Assembly (NCBI GenBank): GCA_046081905.1
Contig: JBJTWS010000215.1
Location: forward strand, 1 to 17,747
Source of the DNA: CBW1002 sp046081905
GTDB taxonomy: Bacteria > Cyanobacteriota > Cyanobacteriia > PCC-6307 > Cyanobiaceae
Direction of reading: 5' to 3'
Length of the DNA stretch: 17,747 bases
In this document: piece after piece, positions 1 through 6,957 of the stretch
Layout of the letters: the number at the start of each line of letters is the position of its first letter
Numbering within the stretch: the stretch's first letter is position 1
Translations under genes and position numbers: made by a program
The notes under the pieces: generated by a model
What the model saw: the letters and a program-made list of their open reading frames with translations, nothing else
Database searches by the model: none
What the model was told of the DNA's origin: nothing

Positions 1-2
1 AA

Positions 3-539
3 ACCAGCGGCATCGTGATCGACGCCAAGACCGGCACCTCCGGCGGGGGCCGCGCCGCCAAGGAGCATCTGCTGCTGGCGGAGGCCAGTGAGGCGGTGGC
101 TCCCTACGGGGTGGTGGGCCACCGCCACACCAGTGAGATCGAGCAGCTGGCCAGTGAGGCCGCTGGCCATCCCATCCAGCTGCAGTTCACGCCCCACCTG
201 ATGCCGATGGTGCGGGGTCTGCTGGCCACGGTGTACGGGCGCCTGCGGGATCCCGGCCTCACCGCCAACGACTGCACGACCCTGCTGGCGGCCGCCTACC
301 GCCATGCCGAGGCCGTGGAGGTGCTGCCGGTGGGCACCTACCCGTCCACCAAGTGGGTGCGGGGCACCAACCGCGCCCTGCTCTCGGTGCAGGTGGATCC
401 CCGCAGCGGCCAGCTGATCGTGATGAGCGCGGTGGACAACCTGATCAAGGGCCAGGCCGGCCAGGGGGTGCAGTGCCTCAACCTGCTGGCGGGGCTGCCG
501 GCCGGCACCGGGCTGCCGCTGCTGCCCTTCTACCCCTGA
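3..539 (+). CDS. argC: N-acetyl-gamma-glutamyl-phosphate reductase, C-terminal part (5' end outside window)
   Basis: This is the last 178 codons of ArgC, the NADPH-dependent enzyme that converts N-acetylglutamyl-5-phosphate to N-acetylglutamate semialdehyde in arginine synthesis. The reading frame is open from base 3, so the gene begins left of the window. The N-terminal NADP-binding part and the catalytic Cys region are therefore not visible. What is visible matches the family: GIVIDAKTGTSGGGR, the His-containing stretch VVGHRHTSEIEQ, FTPHLMPMVRGLL, and the near-C-terminal SAVDNLIKGQAGQ run. A GTG at base 15 is internal and not the start. The 3' end overlaps the convergent purN end by 10 bases (530-539), and I see no terminator hairpin there. 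The identification is firm and only the start is missing. Confidence 0.95.
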   Translation, partial: TSGIVIDAKTGTSGGGRAAKEHLLLAEASEAVAPYGVVGHRHTSEIEQLASEAAGHPIQLQFTPHLMPMVRGLLATVYGRLRDPGLTANDCTTLLAAAYRHAEAVEVLPVGTYPSTKWVRGTNRALLSVQVDPRSGQLIVMSAVDNLIKGQAGQGVQCLNLLAGLPAGTGLPLLPFYP

Positions 540-1219
540 GCTTCCCCGGGCCGCCCGGCTTCCAGGAGATCGGCGGCGAGGTCCACCGCCAGGGGTAGGA
601 TGCTGTGCTCCTGCTCCAGGATCCGGGCCGCCAGCGTTGCATGGTCGTCGCCCTCGAGCACGGGCACGGCCGCCTGGGCCAGGATCCGCCCCGCATCCAC
701 CTCCTCACTCACCAGGTGGGCGGTGCAGCCCGCCAGTCGCACCCCCGCCGCCAGGGCCTGCCCCACCGCATCCACGCCGCGAAAGCTCGGCAGCAGGGAG
801 GGATGGATGTTCACCAGCCGCTGCGGGAAGGCCTCGATCAGCACCGGCGTCACGATCCGCATCCAGCCCGCCATCACCACCAGCTCCACCTGCTCCGTCT
901 GGAAGGCCTCGATCAGGGCCCGGTCGAGGGCTTCCCGGCTGGGCTGCTGCCGGTGGTCGAGGGTGCGGCAGGGGATGCCCAGCCGCTCGGCCCGCCGGGC
1001 GGCGCCGCAGCCGGGGTTGTTCACCACCAGCAGCGCCACCTCCCCGGCGGGTCTGCCCCGCCGGCAGGCCGCCACCAGGGCTTCGAAGTTGCTGCCGTTG
1101 CCGGAGGCCATCACCCCCAGCCGCAACGGCCGCCGCGCCGACTGCGGCGGCTGTGGCAACGGCCACTGGACGGAGGGCAGGGGATCGCTAGGGTTTGCGC
1201 AAGCGGGCATCGCGTCCAT
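530..1219 (-). CDS. purN: Phosphoribosylglycinamide formyltransferase (GAR transformylase)
   Basis: PurN transfers the formyl group of 10-formyl-THF to glycinamide ribonucleotide in purine synthesis. The core begins near residue 33 with LGVMASGNGSNFEAL, the nucleotide-binding loop. NIHPSLLPSFRG follows, and then HLVSEEVDAG. The catalytic triad is visible as Asn137, His139 and Asp175 and keeps the spacing of the E. coli enzyme. I place the start at the ATG whose first base is 1219 (229 aa) because GGAGAG lies 7 bases upstream of it. An ATG at 1210 is an alternative, and the frame stays open to 1288. About 32 residues precede the usual N-terminus, a Pro-rich stretch that may be unstructured. 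The start codon shares the CATG at 1217-1220 with the divergent ycf35 start. The 3' end overlaps argC by 10 bases. Confidence 0.93.
   Translation of the reverse strand: MDAMPACANPSDPLPSVQWPLPQPPQSARRPLRLGVMASGNGSNFEALVAACRRGRPAGEVALLVVNNPGCGAARRAERLGIPCRTLDHRQQPSREALDRALIEAFQTEQVELVVMAGWMRIVTPVLIEAFPQRLVNIHPSLLPSFRGVDAVGQALAAGVRLAGCTAHLVSEEVDAGRILAQAAVPVLEGDDHATLAARILEQEHSILPLAVDLAADLLEAGRPGEAQG
1189..1194 (+). promoter_or_regulatory. Candidate -10 box for ycf35
   Basis: TAGGGT lies 23 bases before the ycf35 ATG. It fits the TANNNT pattern of cyanobacterial housekeeping promoters, and I see no convincing -35. It lies inside the first codons of purN on the opposite strand. Transcription from it would give a very short leader. 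This is inferred from position and motif only. Confidence 0.35.
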
Positions 1220-1562
1220 GTCCCATCTCTCCATCCTGCCCACGGTTCTCCGCGACGCCGACTGCCTCGCGGCAAGTCTGGTGTCCATGGGTCATCGTCC
1301 CATTCGCGGCGGTGTGCTGCGGGGCTTCGCCGCTGAACCGGAGCCGGTGGAGCTGCAGGTGGAGGTGGAGCCCGGCCTGAGCCTCGGCTGGGCCCGCCAG
1401 GGCGACGGCAGCCTCGCCCTGGTGGGGGATCTGCAGCGCATCAGCCGCTCCCGCTCCCTCCAGACCCTGCTCTCGGACCTCACCCGCCGCTACGCCAGCC
1501 GCCTGGCCCTGCAGCAGGCCGAGGCCGGTTTCGTGGGGGCCAGCATCACCGTGCATTCCTGA
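1218..1562 (+). CDS. ycf35: Ycf35-like protein (DUF1257)
   Basis: This is a 114-residue protein of the Ycf35/DUF1257 family, found in cyanobacteria and in some algal plastid genomes. The family has no firmly assigned biochemical role. Family traits are the MSHLSIL start, the early predicted helix followed by a Gly-rich turn (GHRPIRGGVLRGF), a central strand region around LGWARQGDGSLALVGDL, and the C-terminal SDLTRRYASRLALQQAEAGF helix. The ATG at 1218 is chosen because it gives the conserved MSH start; the frame upstream is open but is antisense to purN. The protein looks soluble, with no signal or membrane segment. It is followed after 13 bases by the M61 peptidase and probably leads that operon. 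The family call is good but the function is unknown. Confidence 0.8.
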   Translation: MSHLSILPTVLRDADCLAASLVSMGHRPIRGGVLRGFAAEPEPVELQVEVEPGLSLGWARQGDGSLALVGDLQRISRSRSLQTLLSDLTRRYASRLALQQAEAGFVGASITVHS

Positions 1563-1575
1563 CGCGCGGCTGCCG

Positions 1576-3309
1576 GTGCCCCTGCTGACCCTGGATTTCA
1601 CGGAGGCGCCCCAGCACCGGCTCCAGGCCAGCCTGCGGCTGTGGCCCCGCACCGATCGCCTCGGGTTCCGCCTGCCCCGCTGGACGCCCGGCTCCTACCT
1701 GCTGCGTGAGTACGTCCGCCATCTGGAGTGCCTGGAGGTGCGGCAGGCCGGCCAGCGGCTCCACCCCCGGCGCCTGGGCCCCAGCCACTGGCAGCTGGAG
1801 GCGGTGCAGCCGGGCGAGGAGCTCGAGATCACCACCTGGCACCAGGCCACCGAACTTTCCGTGCGCACCTGCCACCTCAACGGGGAGCACGGCTTCCTGG
1901 CCCTGGCGGCGGTGCTGCTGCTGGTGGACGGGGAGCGCTGGGAACCCCACCGCCTGGCGGTGGAGTTGCCGCCGGGCTGGGAACCGTTCATTCCCCTGCC
2001 CCGGGAGGGGGAGCACTGGATCGCCGCCGATGCCGACCAGCTGATCGACACGCCGGTGGAGGTGGGTCCCCACCCCAGCATTGGCTTCTCGGTGGCGGGG
2101 GTACCGCACCGCTGGGTGGGCTGGGGCGGCGATCTGCCGGCCGCCGATGCTTCCTGGCTGGCGGACGTGGAGCGGGTCTGCGGCGCCTGCTGCGCCCTGA
2201 TGGGGGAGGAGGCGCCCGCCGCTCCCGAGTACCTCTTCGTGCTGCACCTGCTGGAGAACGGCTACGGCGGCCTTGAGCACGACCGCAGCACCGTGCTCCA
2301 GTACGGCCGCCGCGCCCTGGCCAAGCCCGGGGGCCGGCGGCGCCTGCTGCAGCTGGTGGCGCACGAGTACCTGCACCAGTGGAATGTGCGCCGGCTGCGG
2401 CCGGCGGAGCTCTGCCCGATCGACTACGACCGCGAGACGGTGGTTCCCACCCTCTGGTTCGCCGAGGGGGTGACCAGCTACTACGACCAGCTGCTGCCCC
2501 TGCTGGCCGGCTGCAGCCAGGAGGACGACCTGCTGGAGGACCTCGGCGCCGACCTGAGCCGCTACCGCCTCAACCGGGGCCGGCGGATCCAGAGCCTGCG
2601 CCAGAGCAGTGAGGAGGCCTGGGTCAAGCTCTACCGCGCCGATGCCACCTCCCCCGAGAACCAGGTGAGCTACTACCTCAAGGGGGCGGTGGTGGCCCTG
2701 GTCCTCGACCTGCATCTGCGTCGGGGCGGCTCCTGCCTGGCGTTGGTGCTGCGGCGGCTCTGGCGGAGCTGGGGCCGGCACGGCCGGGGCTACCGCCATC
2801 ACGACCTGCTGGCTCTTTTCGCCCAGGAGGACCCCGCCCTGGGCACCCTCCTGCCCCGCTGGCTGGAGGGCACCACCGAGGCTGAGGAGCCAGATCTGGA
2901 TGCCTACCTCGCCGAGGTGGGTCTGGAGCTGCGGCCCGAGAGCGCCAAATCCCCCGACCTGGGCCTCACCCTGGCGGCCGAGCCCGCCTCCGGCCTGGTG
3001 GTGCGGGGGGTGGAGCGGGGCGGCCCCGCCTGCCGTGCCGGGGTGGATGTGGGCGATGAACTGCTGGCCCTGGCGGGGCGGCGCCTGCGCATGCCGGAGG
3101 ATCTGGAGGCCCTCGCCCAGGACCCGTTCCTGCCCGCTGCGGCGGCTGGGGAGCCCCTGGAGCTCTGGACGAGCCGCGAGGGGCTCGTGCGCCGGCTCGC
3201 CGTGGAGCCCCGCCCGCCCGCGGTGGAGCGCTGGCAGCTGGTGCGGCAGGAGCAGGCCGGTGCGGAGGCCGTGGAGCGCCGCCGTGCCTGGCTGTCGCTG
3301 CTGCCATGA
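1576..3309 (+). CDS. M61 family metallopeptidase with C-terminal PDZ domain (glycyl aminopeptidase type)
   Basis: This is a 577-residue zinc peptidase of family M61, a family that includes glycyl aminopeptidases. The N-terminal beta domain carries the WTPGSYLLREYVRHLE signature at about residues 35-50. The catalytic centre is VAHEYLHQWNVRRLRP, with His263, Glu264 and His267 as HEXXH. A probable third zinc ligand is Glu297 in WFAEGVTSYYDQ. A PDZ-like segment around residues 475-545 contains SGLVVRGVERGGPACRAGV and DELLALAGRRL, and may bind C-terminal peptides or position substrate. No signal peptide is visible, so it is probably cytoplasmic. It starts at GTG 1576, the only plausible start near the ycf35 end, without a clear ribosome-binding site. 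Its stop overlaps the amidase start as ATGA (3306-3309), suggesting translational coupling. The substrate cannot be read from the sequence. Confidence 0.88.
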   Translation: MPLLTLDFTEAPQHRLQASLRLWPRTDRLGFRLPRWTPGSYLLREYVRHLECLEVRQAGQRLHPRRLGPSHWQLEAVQPGEELEITTWHQATELSVRTCHLNGEHGFLALAAVLLLVDGERWEPHRLAVELPPGWEPFIPLPREGEHWIAADADQLIDTPVEVGPHPSIGFSVAGVPHRWVGWGGDLPAADASWLADVERVCGACCALMGEEAPAAPEYLFVLHLLENGYGGLEHDRSTVLQYGRRALAKPGGRRRLLQLVAHEYLHQWNVRRLRPAELCPIDYDRETVVPTLWFAEGVTSYYDQLLPLLAGCSQEDDLLEDLGADLSRYRLNRGRRIQSLRQSSEEAWVKLYRADATSPENQVSYYLKGAVVALVLDLHLRRGGSCLALVLRRLWRSWGRHGRGYRHHDLLALFAQEDPALGTLLPRWLEGTTEAEEPDLDAYLAEVGLELRPESAKSPDLGLTLAAEPASGLVVRGVERGGPACRAGVDVGDELLALAGRRLRMPEDLEALAQDPFLPAAAAGEPLELWTSREGLVRRLAVEPRPPAVERWQLVRQEQAGAEAVERRRAWLSLLP

Positions 3310-4304
3310 AGCTGCTGCCGACCCGTCTGCCGCACCGCCTGGTACCCCGACGGTGGCGCCGCCGCCGCCTGTTCCGCTCGCGCACCCCCCGGCGCCTGCG
3401 GCTTCCCTCCGCCCTGATGGTGCTGGGCGCCACCGGCGGCATGGCCGCCCTGGTGGGCGTGGGCTGGCTGGCCCGGCAACTGGTGGCCTCGGCTGCGGAG
3501 GGGGGACCCTCCCTGCTGCAGCTGCTGCAGGAGGTGCGCCAGCCGCCGATGGCCCCGGAGGCGGGCCGGCGCCATGCCCCACCGCCCCCCAGCCGGGTGA
3601 CCTGGACCTCCCGCCTGCGCCCCACCTGCAGCCCTCCGCCGCCGGCCCTGCGCCAGCGGCTGGAGCGGCAGCTGGCGGCGCTGCCCCAGCAGGCGCGGCG
3701 CATCCGGATCGATCCGAGCAACTACGGCCAGCGCTTCACCAAGGATGCCTACGGCAATCCGGTGGATCCCCGTCCGCAGGTGGTGGTGCTGCACGAAACC
3801 GTGTACGGCATCAGCTCGGCCCTGAACACCTTTCTCACCCCCCACCCCCGCGATGAGGACCAGGTGAGCTACCACACCCTCATCGGCGAGGACGGCAGCG
3901 TGATCCACACCGTGGATCCCGCCGATCGAGCCTTCGGGGCGGGCAATTCCGCCTTCAACGGCCAGTGGGTGATCACCAACCCCAGCGTGGGCGGATCGGT
4001 GAACAACTTCGCCCTCCACCTGAGCCTCGAGACCCCGATCGACGGCGAGGACGACGGCCCCGCCCACAGCGGCTACAGCGCCGCCCAGTACGACGCCCTG
4101 GCCGTGGTGCTCACCGACTGGATGCGCCGCTTCTCCTTCCCCGCCGCCAACATCACCACCCACCGCCATGTGGACCAGGGCGGGGAGCGCTCCGATCCGC
4201 GCAGCTTCGACTGGGGTCAGCTGCAGGTGCGGCTGGCGGCCCTCGGCATGCTCTGCTCTGCTGGCGCGCCGCAGGCTCAGCCGGGGATCAGATCAGGGGG
4301 CTGA
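3306..4304 (+). CDS. Membrane-anchored N-acetylmuramoyl-L-alanine amidase (Amidase_2 fold)
   Basis: This 332-residue protein is a zinc amidase of the AmpD / T7-lysozyme-like (Amidase_2) type. Such enzymes cut the bond between N-acetylmuramic acid and L-alanine in peptidoglycan. Probable zinc ligands are His163 in VVVLHET, His286 in ITTHRHVDQGG, and Asp297 in ERSDPRSFDW; Glu242 in LHLSLETP sits where the family keeps a conserved acid. The N-terminus is strongly basic (many Arg, residues 15-32), followed by a hydrophobic segment at about 35-60. This suggests a single membrane anchor with the enzyme in the periplasm. A Pro-rich linker and the catalytic domain (from about residue 130) follow. It overlaps the upstream M61 gene by 4 bases. 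Its last 17 bases overlap the convergent lysozyme-like gene. The fold call is strong, but the physiological role (turnover, daughter-cell separation or recycling) is not determined. Confidence 0.86.
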   Translation: MKLLPTRLPHRLVPRRWRRRRLFRSRTPRRLRLPSALMVLGATGGMAALVGVGWLARQLVASAAEGGPSLLQLLQEVRQPPMAPEAGRRHAPPPPSRVTWTSRLRPTCSPPPPALRQRLERQLAALPQQARRIRIDPSNYGQRFTKDAYGNPVDPRPQVVVLHETVYGISSALNTFLTPHPRDEDQVSYHTLIGEDGSVIHTVDPADRAFGAGNSAFNGQWVITNPSVGGSVNNFALHLSLETPIDGEDDGPAHSGYSAAQYDALAVVLTDWMRRFSFPAANITTHRHVDQGGERSDPRSFDWGQLQVRLAALGMLCSAGAPQAQPGIRSGG

Positions 4305-5211
4305 GCTGTTCGCGGCGGTTGCCGTAGAGGAGGGCGTGCAGGGCAGGGTCCTGCATGTAGCGGAGCACGCGGGAGGGGTAGTCGAGCTTGCCGTTGTGGA
4401 GATAGGCGAGGGTGGCGAGGGCCTTGGCCTCCCGGGGGGAGCGGCTGGCGACCGGCGGCAGGGGCTGGCGCAGCTGCAGTTCCCGCTGCAGCCGTGCGAA
4501 CTTGCCCACCAGCAGGGCCACATTGCGCTCGGGATCGAGCAGCTGGTCGCGGGCGGCCTGCAGCTCCTCGGGGCTGGCCTCCGGCGAAAGCAGGCCCTGG
4601 TGCACCATCTCCCCCAGGCCCAGCTGGGCCGGCCCGAGCGTGCTGAACAGGCCGGAATGGGCGGCGATCGGGTGGTCCTCGCCCGGCTTGGCGTGCTGCA
4701 TCTCATCGAAGAGCACCGCGGTGACCAGCATGGGATTCACCCGCTGGCGGCGGGATTCCCGCAGGATCACCGGCCGCAGCTCCTCCAGCCGGGTGAGGGT
4801 GTGGGCCCGCAGGGGTTCGAGCTGATCGAGGCCCTCGGTGAGGAGCTGGGCCAGGGCGGGCTGAGGACCATGCACGCCGAAACGCCGCTGCAGCTCCCGC
4901 AGTTCGTCGGCGGTGAAATCGATCGGGTTCGCCCTCTGGCCCTCCGTGATCGAGCTATTGGGATCGGTGCCGTCGGCGGTGATGCTGGTGGTGAGCGAGG
5001 GCTCGGTGAGCAGCACCCGCAGCGGCGGGGTGGAGCTGCCCAGCCCGCCCACGGTGGCGCTCAGCACGGCCGTGAGGGCGAGCAGCAGGCTGCGGCGCAG
5101 GTTTCGGCGCGGCTGCTCCCCGGGGGAGGGGGGAAGCAACGAAGCCCCCGATCCGCCAGCCGCGGGGTGGTGCGAAGAGCGCAGCACGGGAGGGAAGCGC
5201 AGCACGGCCAA
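4288..5211 (-). CDS. Membrane-anchored lysozyme-like / transglycosylase-like protein
   Basis: This is a conserved-looking protein of up to 307 residues. Numbered from the TTG at 5211, a hydrophobic segment at about 41-58 follows a basic stretch, so it is probably exported and anchored. The C-terminal half resembles lysozyme-like transglycosylase folds. NPMLVTAVLFDEMQ places a possible catalytic Glu170 in a helix, STLGPAQLGLGEMV resembles the Gly-Pro-Ala-Gln turn of such enzymes, and ATLAYLHNGKLDYPSRVLRY resembles the Tyr-Asn-x-Gly helix near their end. These are motif resemblances only. There is no in-frame ATG near the N-terminus; starts are TTG 5211, GTG 5205 or TTG 5139, and the last still keeps the anchor. 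The gene lies beside the amidase gene, in line with a cell-wall role. It might instead be an inactive relative. Confidence 0.55.
   Translation of the reverse strand: MAVLRFPPVLRSSHHPAAGGSGASLLPPSPGEQPRRNLRRSLLLALTAVLSATVGGLGSSTPPLRVLLTEPSLTTSITADGTDPNSSITEGQRANPIDFTADELRELQRRFGVHGPQPALAQLLTEGLDQLEPLRAHTLTRLEELRPVILRESRRQRVNPMLVTAVLFDEMQHAKPGEDHPIAAHSGLFSTLGPAQLGLGEMVHQGLLSPEASPEELQAARDQLLDPERNVALLVGKFARLQRELQLRQPLPPVASRSPREAKALATLAYLHNGKLDYPSRVLRYMQDPALHALLYGNRREQLSPLI
5178..5207. repeat. 12-bp direct repeat, 18-bp period
   Basis: AGCGCAGCACGG occurs at 5178-5189 and again at 5196-5207. Within the lysozyme-like gene it encodes the repeated Val-Leu-Arg in VLRFPPVLR. If that gene really starts at TTG 5139, the repeat would lie in its untranslated leader. 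The repeat itself is seen directly; any role is unknown. Confidence 0.6.
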
Positions 5212-5231
5212 GGGGCGGGGAGGCAGAAGAA

Positions 5232-5239
5232 AAACGTTT
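5232..5239. promoter_or_regulatory. Intergenic palindrome AAACGTTT, possible operator
   Basis: The 141-base gap between the divergent lysozyme-like gene and pgi is less GC-rich than its surroundings and contains this perfect 8-base palindrome. On the minus strand TAGATT (5253 down to 5248) is a possible -10 box for the lysozyme-like gene. On the plus side TACGTT lies closer to pgi. A regulator site is conceivable but not shown. Confidence 0.2.
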
Positions 5240-5290
5240 CTGGAGGAAATCTAAGCAAACCTGCCCGATCTGCTGCCAATTGGTGTGCGG

Positions 5291-5320
5291 TTGCGGTTCC
5301 TCCTGCAGCCCCGATACGTT
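5291..5320 (+). promoter_or_regulatory. Candidate pgi promoter
   Basis: TTGCGG (5291-5296) and TACGTT (5315-5320) are separated by 18 bases and lie upstream of the pgi ATG at 5353, giving a leader of roughly 25 bases. The spacing and sequence fit a sigma-70-type promoter loosely. This is motif inference only. Confidence 0.3.
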
Positions 5321-5352
5321 CCTGGAGACACCCAGCCGGCGGTCCAGGCCCC

Positions 5353-6954
5353 ATGTCCCAGCTTCCCGCGTTCAACGGTCACGACCCGGCGACCCAGTGG
5401 CGGCGCTTCTGCGAGCTGCTCTGGCACCACGAAGATCTGGGAATCTGGTTCGACGTGAGTCGCATGGCGCTCGACCAGCCCGATCTCGAGGCCCTGCGCC
5501 CCCGCTTCGCGGCGGCCTTCACCGCCATGGAGGCCCTCGAGGGTGGTGCCATCGCCAACGGGGATGAGCAGCGGATGGTGGGCCACTACTGGCTGCGGGC
5601 CCCGGCCCTCGCTCCGGATCCCGCCAGCGGCGCGCACATCGCCGCCGAGATCGACCGGATCGAGACCTTCGGCCGCGGCGTGCTGGAGGGAACGATCCAG
5701 GCTCCGGGGGGCGTTCCCTTCACCGATGTTCTCTGGATCGGCATCGGCGGCTCCGGCCTCGGCCCGCTGCTGACGATCCGTGCCCTCCAGGAGGACGCCG
5801 GCCTCCCCTTCCACTTCATCGACAACGTCGATCCCCAGGGGATCAGCCGCACCCTCGGCCTGCTGGAGGATCGCCTGCGCACCACCCTGGTGATCGTGGT
5901 GAGCAAGTCCGGCGGCACGCCGGAGCCGCGCCTGGGCATGGAGCAGGCCCGGGCCCGGATCGAGAGCCGCGGCGGCACCTGGAGCGGCCAGGCGGTGGCG
6001 GTGACCATGCTCGGCAGCCGACTCGATGAGCTCGCCGCCTCGGAGGGCTGGCTGCAGCGCTTCGACATGTTCGACTGGGTGGGCGGCCGCACCAGCATCA
6101 CCAGTGCCGTGGGGCTCCTGCCCGGCGCCCTGGCCGGCGCCGACATCCGTGCCTTCCTCGACGGTGCCGCGTCCATGGACGCGGCCACGCGGGTGCCCCG
6201 GCTGGAGGAGAACCCGGCGGCCCTGATGGCGGCCGCCTGGTACCAGGCCGGTGGGGGGCGCGGTGCCCGCGACATGGTGGTGCTGCCCTACCGCGACCGG
6301 CTGGAGGTGTTCAGCCGCTACCTGCAGCAGCTGGTGATGGAGTCGCTCGGCAAGCGCCACGACCGCGATGGCCGCGAGGTGAACCAGGGCATTGCCGTCT
6401 ACGGCAACAAGGGCTCCACCGATCAGCACGCCTATGTGCAGCAGCTCCGCGACGGCGTCGACAACTTCTTCGTGACCTTCATCGAGGCCCTCGATGATCC
6501 CGGCGACATCGGCAGCCTCCACGGCGAGCGGCCGGGGGACTTTCTCGATGGCTTCCTGCAGGGCACCCGCTCGGCCCTGATGGAGGGGGGCCGCCAGTCG
6601 ATGGCGATCACCCTGCGCCGCTTCGGCGCCCGCAGCCTCGGGGCCCTGATCGCCCTGTTCGAGCGGGCCGTGGGCCTCTATGCCGAACTGGTGAACATCA
6701 ACGCCTACGACCAGCCGGGCGTGGAGGCCGGCAAGAAGGCCGCCGCCGCGATCCTCTCGCTGCAGGAGCGGCTGGAGGCGGCCCTGGCCGATGGGTCACC
6801 CCGCAGCCTGGAGGAGCTGCAGGGCGAACTCCAGGCCGAGAGCCCGGAATCGATCTTCTGGATCCTGCGCCACCTCTGCGCCAATCCCCGCGGCTACCGG
6901 GCCGAGGGCGACTGGAGCGAGCCGGCCAGCCTGCGCTTCCGCCGGGAGGGCTGA
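5353..6954 (+). CDS. pgi: Glucose-6-phosphate isomerase
   Basis: Pgi interconverts glucose-6-phosphate and fructose-6-phosphate, linking glycogen and the oxidative pentose phosphate route to the Calvin cycle sugars in a phototroph. The protein has 533 residues, close to the family's usual length. Phosphate-binding and catalytic motifs are present: IGIGGSGLGP at about 129-138, VVSKSGGTPE at 182-191, QLVMESLGKRHDRDG with catalytic Glu330, GSTDQHAYVQQL with His359, and QPGVEAGKKAA with Lys461. The ATG at 5353 is chosen because it begins the protein with MSQLPAF and follows the candidate promoter. The frame is open further upstream, but that part is antisense to the lysozyme-like gene. pgi ends 3 bases before the convergent leuS stop. 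Confidence 0.97.
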   Translation: MSQLPAFNGHDPATQWRRFCELLWHHEDLGIWFDVSRMALDQPDLEALRPRFAAAFTAMEALEGGAIANGDEQRMVGHYWLRAPALAPDPASGAHIAAEIDRIETFGRGVLEGTIQAPGGVPFTDVLWIGIGGSGLGPLLTIRALQEDAGLPFHFIDNVDPQGISRTLGLLEDRLRTTLVIVVSKSGGTPEPRLGMEQARARIESRGGTWSGQAVAVTMLGSRLDELAASEGWLQRFDMFDWVGGRTSITSAVGLLPGALAGADIRAFLDGAASMDAATRVPRLEENPAALMAAAWYQAGGGRGARDMVVLPYRDRLEVFSRYLQQLVMESLGKRHDRDGREVNQGIAVYGNKGSTDQHAYVQQLRDGVDNFFVTFIEALDDPGDIGSLHGERPGDFLDGFLQGTRSALMEGGRQSMAITLRRFGARSLGALIALFERAVGLYAELVNINAYDQPGVEAGKKAAAAILSLQERLEAALADGSPRSLEELQGELQAESPESIFWILRHLCANPRGYRAEGDWSEPASLRFRREG

Positions 6955-6957
6955 GCC

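Noticed and set aside
596..601. TAGGAT box like those before gene starts
   Set aside because: It lies inside the end of purN on the non-coding strand with no gene start following, so it is probably chance.
1546..3582. Long minus-strand open frame (678 codons) across the M61 gene
   Set aside because: Antisense shadow in very GC-rich DNA. The plus strand has clear HEXXH and PDZ motifs, and the minus frame is low complexity with no family resemblance.
4168..5352. Long N-terminal extension of the pgi frame
   Set aside because: It is antisense to the lysozyme-like gene. The conserved Pgi N-terminus begins at the ATG at 5353, giving the normal family length.
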